NCBI GenBank assembly: GCA_002713385.1
Contig: PAWC01000014.1
Coordinates: 8,332-19,311, forward strand
Reading direction: 5' to 3'
Source of the DNA: Fidelibacterota bacterium
Lineage (GTDB): Bacteria; Fidelibacterota; Marinisomatia; Marinisomatales; TCS55
DNA: 10,980 nt
Positions 1 to 7,250 of the stretch are shown piece by piece. The position numbers were made by a program, and so were the translations under genes. Under the pieces are notes generated by a model. That model had not been told where the DNA came from. It did not search any database and saw nothing but the letters and a program-made list of their open reading frames with translations. Each line of letters starts with the position of its first letter. Position 1 is the stretch's first letter.

Positions 1-789
1 TTCAGGAATCTCCACTTTCAGATTCTCAACGATGATGTGACCTGTGTCTTCATCTTCGAGCCTGGATAATAATTCTCGAACAAGTCTGAAAGAGGAAGGC
101 GCAATACCACTGCCTCCTCCTGAATGAATTCCTTCTTTTAAAATATCAACTCGTAATGTGCACCCGATTAGTCCGCGCAATGATGTTGTGGTCCAAAACT
201 GTTCATAGTTACCGGCTCCTGAATCCAAACAGATAACGAGATCAGGAGACCCAATAACATCAGCACAGTGATCCATATAAAATGGTAAATCTGGTGAACC
301 GCTCTCCTCTGAACATTCGATCAATATAACTATTCTAGGCAGTGAGATACCCTGGTCTAATAATGCATTTACTGTACAAACAGATGCAAAAATAGCATAC
401 CCGTCATCGGCACCACCGCGGCCGTATAGCTTATCATCTTTGAGCACCGGCTTCCAGGGATCCAAACCTTCTGCCCAGCCTTCCATCTCCGGCTGTTTGT
501 CCAGATGGCCATACATCAAAACCGTGCCGTCTGAATTCCCAGGGACATCAAGGATCATTAAAGGTGTTCTACCGGCTTCTTTATAGATATTCAAAGTACT
601 GTTATCTGGCTTATGCTTATTAACCCAATCACTGGCAAGATCAACAACCTGATCCATATAACCATTGGCTTCCCAATCAGGGTCAAAAACAGGTGACTTG
701 TTAGGAAACTTTATATATTCAATGATGGTGGGGAGAATCTGATTGTCCCAGAACGTACTAATATCTTGTTGTAATTTTTCAGAATTCAT
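1..789 (-). CDS. M20 family metallopeptidase, 5' part (3' end beyond left edge)
   Basis: I translated the minus strand from the ATG at 789 and found an open frame of 263 codons that reaches the window edge without a stop, so only the N-terminal part is present. Full M20 enzymes of the carboxypeptidase/CNDP-dipeptidase type have about 450 residues. Zinc-site motifs appear in the expected order: YGHLDKQPE (H95, D97), GRGGADDG (bridging D128), the E161-E162 pair in ECSEES, and D189 in CLDSGAG. The IHSGG motif (H222) marks entry into the inserted dimerisation domain. These residues predict an active di-zinc exopeptidase or dipeptidase. There is no signal peptide, so it should be cytoplasmic. It is divergent from the GH18–namZ pair across only 50 bases. 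A role in degrading peptides released from cell wall is possible from context but not shown. The family is clear; the substrate is unknown. Confidence 0.9.
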   Translation of the reverse strand, partial: MNSEKLQQDISTFWDNQILPTIIEYIKFPNKSPVFDPDWEANGYMDQVVDLASDWVNKHKPDNSTLNIYKEAGRTPLMILDVPGNSDGTVLMYGHLDKQPEMEGWAEGLDPWKPVLKDDKLYGRGGADDGYAIFASVCTVNALLDQGISLPRIVILIECSEESGSPDLPFYMDHCADVIGSPDLVICLDSGAGNYEQFWTTTSLRGLIGCTLRVDILKEGIHSGGGSGIAPSSFRLVRELLSRLEDEDTGHIIVENLKVEIPE

Positions 790-839
790 TATGTTTAATC
801 ATGAGTTGAATATTTAATAATCAGACAATAAATATACGT
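790..839. promoter_or_regulatory. Divergent intergenic gap between the M20 peptidase and GH18 genes
   Basis: This 50-base A+T-rich gap separates two divergent starts and must hold or adjoin promoters for both. On the plus strand, TTGAAT (806–811) lies 17 bases before TAAATA (829–834), a weak sigma70-like pair. It would place transcription start at about 841. That would make the ATG at 840 leaderless or skipped, which slightly favours the in-frame GTG at 882 for GH18. No ribosome-binding site is visible before 840. The promoter assignment is tentative because short A+T-rich matches are common here. Confidence 0.25.
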
Positions 840-2294
840 ATGAACCCTGTTACCTTGCTCAAACACAATGTAACTTTTATTGTGAAAAAATTTAGTGTTT
901 TGCTAGCCCTTTTGATAATGCTTCAGGCTCAGGACCATAAAAGCATCCATCAAGTCGAAATGGAATATTATAAAACAAATTATATTCTAATTGCCGATAA
1001 TGAAAATATTGATCCATTACGTTCAACAAACTCAAACCAAACTTTAAGTAAAACAGTATTTGGTTATCATCCTTACTGGATGGGGTCCTCGTGGTTGGAT
1101 TATGATTACAGCCTACTGTCAACTATAGCATATTTTGGTGCAGAAGCAAATTCTACCGGAGACATTGATAACTGGCATAGCTGGCCGCCAAATAATTTAA
1201 TCAGTACAGCGCACAGCGCTGGAGTTGAAGTGGTCTTAACAGTAACCTTATTTAACAGCAATGCTATTTCCTCACTTTTGAGTAATGCGAATTACCGCCA
1301 AAATATTATTACTACATTGGTCAATAGTGTTTCGTCTGCAGGTGCTGATGGTGTCAATATCGATTTTGAAGGACTGCCATCTTCCCAAAAAGAGAATATG
1401 GTGCAATTTATCACTGATTTGAAAGCAGCTTTTAATAATGCTATCCCTGGTTCGCAAGTAACACTTGCAACACCAGCCGTGGATTGGTCCGGTGCCTGGG
1501 ATTACGATGAATTGGCCAGTATCAGTGATGGTTTAATGATTATGGGCTATGATTATCATTGGAGTAATGCACCAACGACAGGGCCCGTAGCACCGTTAAC
1601 AGGATGGGGAACTTACAATGTGACCTGGACCGTTAATGACTATTTAACCTGGTCAGGTGGATTAAATGATAAGTTGATTTTAGGCTGTCCCTATTATGGA
1701 TATGACTGGCCAGCTGAATCAGGATCGGCGGGAGCCAATACAACGGCTAGCGGAACAGCAAAAATCTATTCATTGGCAGAACCCCTTGCTCAAACTTATG
1801 GTAAACTGCGAGATAATGATTCCCAATCACCATGGTATAGATATCAAAGTTCTGGTTGGCAACAATGCTGGTATGATGACAGTTTATCTTTGTCTTTAAA
1901 GTATGATCTTGTGAATCAACATGACCTTCAAGGAATTGGCATTTGGGCTCTTGGTTATGATGGTGATAATACTGAATTATGGAACGCCATAAATGAGAAG
2001 TTCACATCTACAAGTGATCTAGTAAATGAAAATAACCAGCCATCAATTTTTCTATTGCATGCACCATACCCTAATCCTTTTAATGCTACTGCTACGATTC
2101 GATTTAAGGTCATTAAACCAAATTCAATATTGCAAATTTTGGATATCAATGGGCGTTTGATAGAATCAAATCAATATGATCTAGGAAATTATGAAGTTCA
2201 ATGGGATGCATCTGAATATGCTTCTGGTATTTATTTTGTCTCATTATCAAATGGATCAAAAAGTCAGATCCAAAAAATGACACTTATAAAGTGA
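840..2294 (+). CDS. Secreted GH18 glycosidase with T9SS C-terminal sorting domain
   Basis: The 484-residue protein has three parts. The N-terminal signal peptide has a hydrophobic core at about residues 18–30. The GH18 barrel spans about 72–388. The C-terminal Por-secretion (T9SS type A) tail spans about 408–484, opens with PNPFN (411–415) and contains the usual GIYFV strand. The catalytic strand reads DGVNIDFE (170–177), with E177 as proton donor. MIMGYDYHW (233–241) and IGIWALGYDG (366–375) resemble GH18 enzymes of the YaaH/SleL type, which are peptidoglycan-active N-acetylglucosaminidases. LysM domains common in that group are absent. The tail predicts export across the outer membrane, either released or surface-anchored. 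An alternative start at GTG 882 gives a compact signal peptide beginning (M)KKFSVLLAL. The last base of the AAG lysine codon before the stop begins the GTGA that starts the next gene. Cell-wall specificity rests mainly on the neighbours; chitin is the main alternative substrate. Confidence 0.9.
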   Translation: MNPVTLLKHNVTFIVKKFSVLLALLIMLQAQDHKSIHQVEMEYYKTNYILIADNENIDPLRSTNSNQTLSKTVFGYHPYWMGSSWLDYDYSLLSTIAYFGAEANSTGDIDNWHSWPPNNLISTAHSAGVEVVLTVTLFNSNAISSLLSNANYRQNIITTLVNSVSSAGADGVNIDFEGLPSSQKENMVQFITDLKAAFNNAIPGSQVTLATPAVDWSGAWDYDELASISDGLMIMGYDYHWSNAPTTGPVAPLTGWGTYNVTWTVNDYLTWSGGLNDKLILGCPYYGYDWPAESGSAGANTTASGTAKIYSLAEPLAQTYGKLRDNDSQSPWYRYQSSGWQQCWYDDSLSLSLKYDLVNQHDLQGIGIWALGYDGDNTELWNAINEKFTSTSDLVNENNQPSIFLLHAPYPNPFNATATIRFKVIKPNSILQILDINGRLIESNQYDLGNYEVQWDASEYASGIYFVSLSNGSKSQIQKMTLIK

Positions 2295-3496
2295 GATACC
2301 TTCTACCTTTTGTCATTACATCAATCATATTTAGTCAGTCCATCCACCAAATGGAAATGGAAAAATATGAGCACCAGGTTCAAACAGGATTGGATGTATT
2401 GATAAATGAAAATCTGGAGATTATCAAGGGTAAAAAGGTCGGGTTGGTCACAAATCACACAGGAGTAGATCGCAGTGGCAAACCCAATTATGAAATATTA
2501 ATGCAACTGTCTGATGTAGACCTAAAGACGATCTTTGCACCGGAGCATGGATTCTTTGGCAATGTTTCAAGAGGTCAAAAATTTGATGACCTAAAACAAG
2601 ATGGATTTCCTGTTATTTACAGTTTATACGGAAAAACAGATAAACCAACTCCTGATATGTTTGAAGGTTTAGATGTAATCATTTATGATATCCAGGATAT
2701 AGGAGCGCGGTTCTATACGTATATCTCAACTTTGGGACTAGTCATGGAAGCTGCAGCAGAAGCAGACATTGCTGTTATTGTTCTGGACCGGCCAAATCCA
2801 CTAAATGGAATTACAATTGAAGGTCCGGTTTTAGATATAAATTATAAATCATTCGTTGGTATGTATCCAATTCCAATCCGTTATGTATTAACTATAGGAG
2901 AACTTGCCAAAATGATCATTGGAGAAAAATGGATTGAACATGTTCCGGAACTTACAGTAATAAAAATGGCAGGGTGGAAAAGGACAATGTATTATGATGA
3001 TACTGGTTTATCTTGGATATCTCCATCACCTAATATTCCTGACTTGGAAACTGCAATTCTCTATCCTGGAATGTGTTTGTTTGAGGGTACAAATGTGAGT
3101 GAAGGACGAGGAACGGATCATCCTTTTCAATACATAGGAGCTCCTTGGATTGATAGTTCTAAAATAATTAAAGCAATGGAACAGAAACATTTACCTGGTG
3201 TGGTTTATGAACCAATTTCCTTTATGCCTATTTCTATTCCTGGAAAATCACTAAAACCAAAATTTGAAAATGAAACATGTTACGGAATAAAAATTATCTT
3301 ATTAGAAAAAAATATATATAAATCAGTAGCTACAGCAGCACAATTATTAAAAACAATCCAGGAATTATACCCTGAAAAATTTCAATGGAATGATTTTATT
3401 TATAAGCTATGGGGAAATGAAATGATTTTGGAATACGATGAAGATATCGCAAGAACATTCGTAGAACGATTTTTTAATTACTTTATTTATGATTAA
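2291..3496 (+). CDS. namZ: Exo-beta-N-acetylmuramidase NamZ (GH171, DUF1343/YbbC family)
   Basis: NamZ releases MurNAc from the non-reducing end of peptide-free peptidoglycan fragments; the B. subtilis enzyme is the founding member of GH171. The 401-residue length fits the family. Recognisable family blocks are VTNHTG (53–58), FAPEHGFFG (82–90), YDIQDIGARFYTY (132–144), DRPNPLNG (166–173) and EGTNVSEGRGT (265–275). E85–H86 lies in the strongly conserved putative active-site block. A short signal peptide (residues 1 to about 16) predicts a periplasmic location. Unlike GH18 upstream, it carries no T9SS tail. The start is GTG, inside GTGA with the GH18 stop, and no Shine–Dalgarno is visible, so translation is probably coupled. 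Its stop overlaps the convergent DUF1460 stop in one TTAA. The mature N-terminus carries SIHQMEMEKY, nearly the same as in the GH18 protein. Family call firm; the exact substrate follows from the family. Confidence 0.92.
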   Translation: MRYLLPFVITSIIFSQSIHQMEMEKYEHQVQTGLDVLINENLEIIKGKKVGLVTNHTGVDRSGKPNYEILMQLSDVDLKTIFAPEHGFFGNVSRGQKFDDLKQDGFPVIYSLYGKTDKPTPDMFEGLDVIIYDIQDIGARFYTYISTLGLVMEAAAEADIAVIVLDRPNPLNGITIEGPVLDINYKSFVGMYPIPIRYVLTIGELAKMIIGEKWIEHVPELTVIKMAGWKRTMYYDDTGLSWISPSPNIPDLETAILYPGMCLFEGTNVSEGRGTDHPFQYIGAPWIDSSKIIKAMEQKHLPGVVYEPISFMPISIPGKSLKPKFENETCYGIKIILLEKNIYKSVATAAQLLKTIQELYPEKFQWNDFIYKLWGNEMILEYDEDIARTFVERFFNYFIYD

Positions 3497-4311
3497 TTCA
3501 GTGGATGGAATTCATAGATCATGATACCATCAAATAGCGGCCCATCTTCCCTGAAATAATAATCCATAAAATCCACATTCACCGTTTCACCATATTCTGC
3601 TGATGCATGGATGATATTCTTTTGATCGATGATCATTCCTTCATGGGCTATTACAATACCCATATCAAAATAGGATTTCTTAACAAAAGCCACTCCGCAT
3701 ACATTTGGCAGTTTGGATAAAAATGCCTTTTTGATCTGATCGTTCGGGATGAATGTCAATGTTGTTGTTTTTTCCCAGTCCAGATCCAGAAATTCACTAC
3801 CATCTGCTTTGCGGTTCAGAGTTATATCCACACTTTCCAACTGTTCAGTCAGATCATTCGTAATATTAACAGTATATGGATTCTCTTGGATCCGATCCGA
3901 GGTATAATGCCAGCGTGTTTTATAATTCGGCTGACCATCTTTATAATGGATGGTGATCATATTATTCCGTGCTTCCATCCATGAATGACTTTGTGTAAAT
4001 GCTAAACTGGTCAGCACATGGACCGTACAATCTGAAACATCCAAACGAATGATGGGATCTGGATCCGGCTCCACTTCTTCGCCCAACTTAAAGATTTCAT
4101 AAGGTTTTCCCACTTGCCATAAAGCAAATGCTTTTAATCGAACATGGAAATCAGGAAACTGATCATAAAACTGTGGAAGTATTTTTGAAACCTGTTCTGC
4201 AGTTAAGGTCCATGGCTTTGGAAGTGTAGCGATCCAATTATTCTGGTTTGATACCCCAGTAAAGAGCACAAAACACAATGGCATTTGGAGGAAATATTTT
4301 TTTATTTCCAC
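3493..4311 (-). CDS. DUF1460-family NlpC/P60-like N-acetylmuramoyl-L-alanine amidase
   Basis: DUF1460 enzymes are papain-fold (NlpC/P60-related) amidases; the characterised Bacteroides member cleaves the MurNAc–L-Ala bond of muropeptides. The following residue numbers count from a possible GTG at 4323. Family marks are LDVSDCTVH with the probable nucleophile C99, TRWHYTSDR (136–144), and AHEGMII plus IIHAS, with H227 and H239 as the likely other catalytic positions. A signal peptide (lysines, then a core around PLCFVLF) predicts export. I prefer the GTG at 4311, four residues further in: GGAGG stands five bases upstream of it, and the signal peptide then begins (M)EIKKYF. This start overlaps the upstream gene's end by ten bases (GTGGAAATAA), implying coupling. 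A third option is the ATG at 4284, which would remove the basic n-region. It is the last gene of the minus-strand set and meets namZ tail to tail. Confidence 0.88.
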   Translation of the reverse strand: MEIKKYFLQMPLCFVLFTGVSNQNNWIATLPKPWTLTAEQVSKILPQFYDQFPDFHVRLKAFALWQVGKPYEIFKLGEEVEPDPDPIIRLDVSDCTVHVLTSLAFTQSHSWMEARNNMITIHYKDGQPNYKTRWHYTSDRIQENPYTVNITNDLTEQLESVDITLNRKADGSEFLDLDWEKTTTLTFIPNDQIKKAFLSKLPNVCGVAFVKKSYFDMGIVIAHEGMIIDQKNIIHASAEYGETVNVDFMDYYFREDGPLFDGIMIYEFHPLN

Positions 4312-7178
4312 CTTTCCCTCCACTCTAAATTAGGATTCTGTTCAATAACATCTACAGCTTCATAAGCAGCTGAATGAATTAGCTGGCCCCAGTCATAATA
4401 ATTGGGTGCTTTCATTATCCTGCTTGGATGAACGGCATTAGTCAGCAATACTACAATAATATCATTCTCCGGATCGATCCACATTGAAGTTCCGGTAAAA
4501 CCCGTATGGCCAAAGGTATTCTCGCTATGGTAAATACCAAATGGATTAAAACCACCAGGCTGATCCCAGCCAAATAATTCACCATTTTCCTGTACAGTTT
4601 GAGTAAATAATTTTACAGTTTCTTCCCTGAAAACTCTTTTCCAGCCATATATACCGCCATTTATCAATGTTTGTCCAAATAATGCCAGATCACGAGCAGT
4701 GGAAAACAATCCAGCATGTCCTGTATTTCCACCGAAATAACGTGCTTTTTCATCGTGGACTACACCATGGATTAAATTTCCATCTAGATCAATTTCAGTT
4801 GGAACGATCCTGCGCAAAGGATTCATAGGATTGAAAACAGTTGATTCCATCCCCAAGGGACCATAAACAAATTCTTTAAGATATTCATTCAGGTTCTGGC
4901 CACTAACTTTCTTAACAATCTCACCCAATATCAAAAAACCAATATCGGAATATTCACGTTCAATACCTGGTTCAGCGATCAGATCAGTTTTAAAAACATC
5001 TTCCCAACTACTACCTTCAAGATCATATCGCTTATCTGCTGGAAGTCCGGAATGATGGGTCAACAATTGCTGTATTGAAACAGTCTTTTTTGCAGCTGAA
5101 GTCCCAAATTCAGGAATATATTTCACCACCCTATCATCAATCGTAATCTTTTTCTGATCAAACAGTTTCATGATTGCTGCAGTAGTGGCTACCACTTTCG
5201 TAAGGGAAGCCAGATCATAAAGATCAGCAGGTAATACGGGTCTCTTCTTCGCATAGGTATGAAAGCCAACACCTTCATGAAAAAAAATCTTGCCCGACTT
5301 TTCGGCCAATAATACTCCACCAGGAAAAGCAGAATCAGCAACTGCATCTTCCAAGATCTTCCTTAACTCTAATAATTGTGCTTCAACTTCATAAGGCATG
5401 GACCATTGCAACATTTTGCCGGGCTTATAATTTGATGCCTCAACTCTTAAAGGTGAACGTTGTAAATCAATTCCATCGCCAAAGTCGGCAATATCCGGTA
5501 TTGTGATGGGTAGTTTACCATTAATTGGAACATTCCCTAATATTGCTTCTGCTGCAGCTGTCTGCATGACTTTATTGCCTTTATATGCACAAACATAAAC
5601 TGGCAAATCTGGAAAGTCCTGTATCAAATATGGATTACCAAAACTCACTAAAATCAATCGTTCCACTTTTTTAATCATATCTTTCAAAAAACGGTTTTCT
5701 GCAGCTGGAAGCCCAATTCGATCTTTATGGGCTTGGGGGCTGGCAAAAGCATTCACAATTACCGTGCCGTTGGCTGGAATTTGATTCAAAACTGAATTAA
5801 GAAAATCTGAACTATCAGATTCATCAATTTGAAACGAACGAATAGGTTGTTCTGAGCTTTTCAAACTCTTGGTCATAGTTGATTCTCTGTGGTCGTTAGG
5901 ATGATCATAAATATCAAGGACGATCAATTCGCCATCAATTTTATTGAGCGGTAGTACTCCACCATTATTTTTCACTAACGTAAGTGCTCTACTAGCAATA
6001 TCTGCTGCAGATTTCTTGAATTCATTCTTACCAAGGAATGTGTATGTGTGCTCCATAGAAATGAATCTGTTCTCATGGAGACCAATTTTTTCTTTCATTT
6101 TCAGCATCTTTAAGGCAGACTCATTAATACGTTTTTCCGCTATCACACCTTCCTTCACCGCACGTTCAACCACATCAATGGCATCGGTCACTCGATGAGC
6201 TTGAATGATGAAATCACAGCCAGCATTGATGGCATAGATTAGGCCAAAATCCTTTGAATAATTACGGGCTATACCACCCATGCCCATGGCATCCGTAACA
6301 ACTACACCTTTAAAGCCAAGTCCATTTTTTAAAACATTGGTTGTCCAAAATTTGGACAATGTTGCAGGTAGATCCGCATTTGGTTGCAAGTCTGGAGCAT
6401 GAACGTGAGCCACCATGACAGCATCTACTCCGGCATCAATGGCTATTTTAAATGGTTTAATCTCCACATCCCACAAACGGGTAGAATCCGAGGGAATACG
6501 AGCCAGACTAGTGTGGGAATCAGTCTCAGTATCACCGTGACCGGGAAAATGTTTTACGGTAGCTAGCATGCCGTGATCTTGGAGCCCGCGGATGTATTCC
6601 ACAGCGTATTTACCTACCAGATCCGGATCCTCACCAAATGAGCGGACGTTGATAATGGGGTTGGCGGGGTTGTTATTCACATCTGTCACGGGTGAAAAAT
6701 TCCAGTGGATTCCAACTGCTCTACCTTCTATTGCTTTAATGCGAGCCGCTTCATAGGCCAATGATGAATCACCTGTAGCTGCGATAGCCATAAGGGGAGG
6801 TAGATCTGTTCCTGCTTCGTAGCGCTGATTCATACCATGTTCGATATCCGCATCTACCAAGATCGGTATTTTAGACATGCGCTGGAGTTCATTGAGCATG
6901 GTCAGTGATGTTCCAGCATCACCGGACCAAAGATGGATTCCCCCTACACCATCCGTTTCAATAATTGTTTTTAACTCCTGCCAAACGGGGTTTTCATTAT
7001 TCATAAATTTCATGTGCATGCCGTAGAGCATCATCTGACCAATCTTTTCTCGGAGTGTAAGCTTTTGAAGGGTTCGTTCAGCCCAAGATTGCTGGAATGC
7101 AAACTGTCCTGGGCCGGCACAGCCTGATAGAATTAAGAGAATAGTTATATAAATAAATGAATAAAAAGTTTTTTTCAT
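4302..7178 (-). CDS. Lipoprotein fusion: GH3 NagZ-type beta-N-acetylglucosaminidase plus AmiE-like beta-lactamase-fold domain
   Basis: This 958-residue protein combines two enzymes. The signal ends in lipobox LSGC (17–20), so C20 should be lipidated; A21 at +2 does not suggest inner-membrane retention. The GH3 N-domain (about 32–370) has VRSFGEDP (R179), KHFPGHGDTETDSH (209–222) with the NagZ-type D220-x-H222 acid/base dyad, and nucleophile D296 in VTDAMGM. A GH3 C-domain follows (about 390–565). The beta-lactamase-fold domain (about 600–940) has SLTK (S658, K661), YSD (743–745) and HTG (891–893). This is the fold of B. subtilis AmiE, which removes peptide from MurNAc, and amiE–nagZ–namZ are neighbours there. 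Predicted action: remove terminal GlcNAc, then the peptide, from periplasmic wall fragments, handing MurNAc ends to NamZ. Similar long GH3–serine hydrolase proteins are, as I recall, frequent in Bacteroidota. The AmiE assignment of the second half is an inference from context; a generic serine esterase is the alternative. Confidence 0.92.
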   Translation of the reverse strand: MKKTFYSFIYITILLILSGCAGPGQFAFQQSWAERTLQKLTLREKIGQMMLYGMHMKFMNNENPVWQELKTIIETDGVGGIHLWSGDAGTSLTMLNELQRMSKIPILVDADIEHGMNQRYEAGTDLPPLMAIAATGDSSLAYEAARIKAIEGRAVGIHWNFSPVTDVNNNPANPIINVRSFGEDPDLVGKYAVEYIRGLQDHGMLATVKHFPGHGDTETDSHTSLARIPSDSTRLWDVEIKPFKIAIDAGVDAVMVAHVHAPDLQPNADLPATLSKFWTTNVLKNGLGFKGVVVTDAMGMGGIARNYSKDFGLIYAINAGCDFIIQAHRVTDAIDVVERAVKEGVIAEKRINESALKMLKMKEKIGLHENRFISMEHTYTFLGKNEFKKSAADIASRALTLVKNNGGVLPLNKIDGELIVLDIYDHPNDHRESTMTKSLKSSEQPIRSFQIDESDSSDFLNSVLNQIPANGTVIVNAFASPQAHKDRIGLPAAENRFLKDMIKKVERLILVSFGNPYLIQDFPDLPVYVCAYKGNKVMQTAAAEAILGNVPINGKLPITIPDIADFGDGIDLQRSPLRVEASNYKPGKMLQWSMPYEVEAQLLELRKILEDAVADSAFPGGVLLAEKSGKIFFHEGVGFHTYAKKRPVLPADLYDLASLTKVVATTAAIMKLFDQKKITIDDRVVKYIPEFGTSAAKKTVSIQQLLTHHSGLPADKRYDLEGSSWEDVFKTDLIAEPGIEREYSDIGFLILGEIVKKVSGQNLNEYLKEFVYGPLGMESTVFNPMNPLRRIVPTEIDLDGNLIHGVVHDEKARYFGGNTGHAGLFSTARDLALFGQTLINGGIYGWKRVFREETVKLFTQTVQENGELFGWDQPGGFNPFGIYHSENTFGHTGFTGTSMWIDPENDIIVVLLTNAVHPSRIMKAPNYYDWGQLIHSAAYEAVDVIEQNPNLEWRERWK

Positions 7179-7250
7179 TATCTACTGATTTTTCAAAGTG
7201 AATCTACTATCATTAAAGAAAGTTTATAATAACCTATAAAATGAATTGTA

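Noticed and set aside
892..1122. Minus-strand open frame of 76 codons inside the GH18 gene
   Set aside because: It lies wholly antisense to a gene with clear signal-peptide and GH18 features and shows no recognisable domain.
1696..1899. Plus-strand alternate frame of 67 codons within GH18, considered as a possible frameshift
   Set aside because: The main frame reads through without a break and keeps GH18 features on both sides, so there is no frameshift.
5944..6198. Plus-strand open frame of 84 codons within the NagZ–AmiE fusion
   Set aside because: It is antisense to the GH3 domain, which is intact and motif-rich; the frame has no homology I recognise.
4302..7178. Reading the C-terminal half of the fusion as an antibiotic-resistance beta-lactamase
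   Set aside because: The SLTK/YSD/HTG motifs show the fold, but fusion to NagZ and the neighbouring namZ and amidase genes fit an AmiE-type wall enzyme better.
7223..7240. Inverted repeat TTTATA…TATAAA after the esterase gene as a terminator
   Set aside because: The stem is six A/T pairs only, with no following T-run on the minus strand, so it is not a credible intrinsic terminator.
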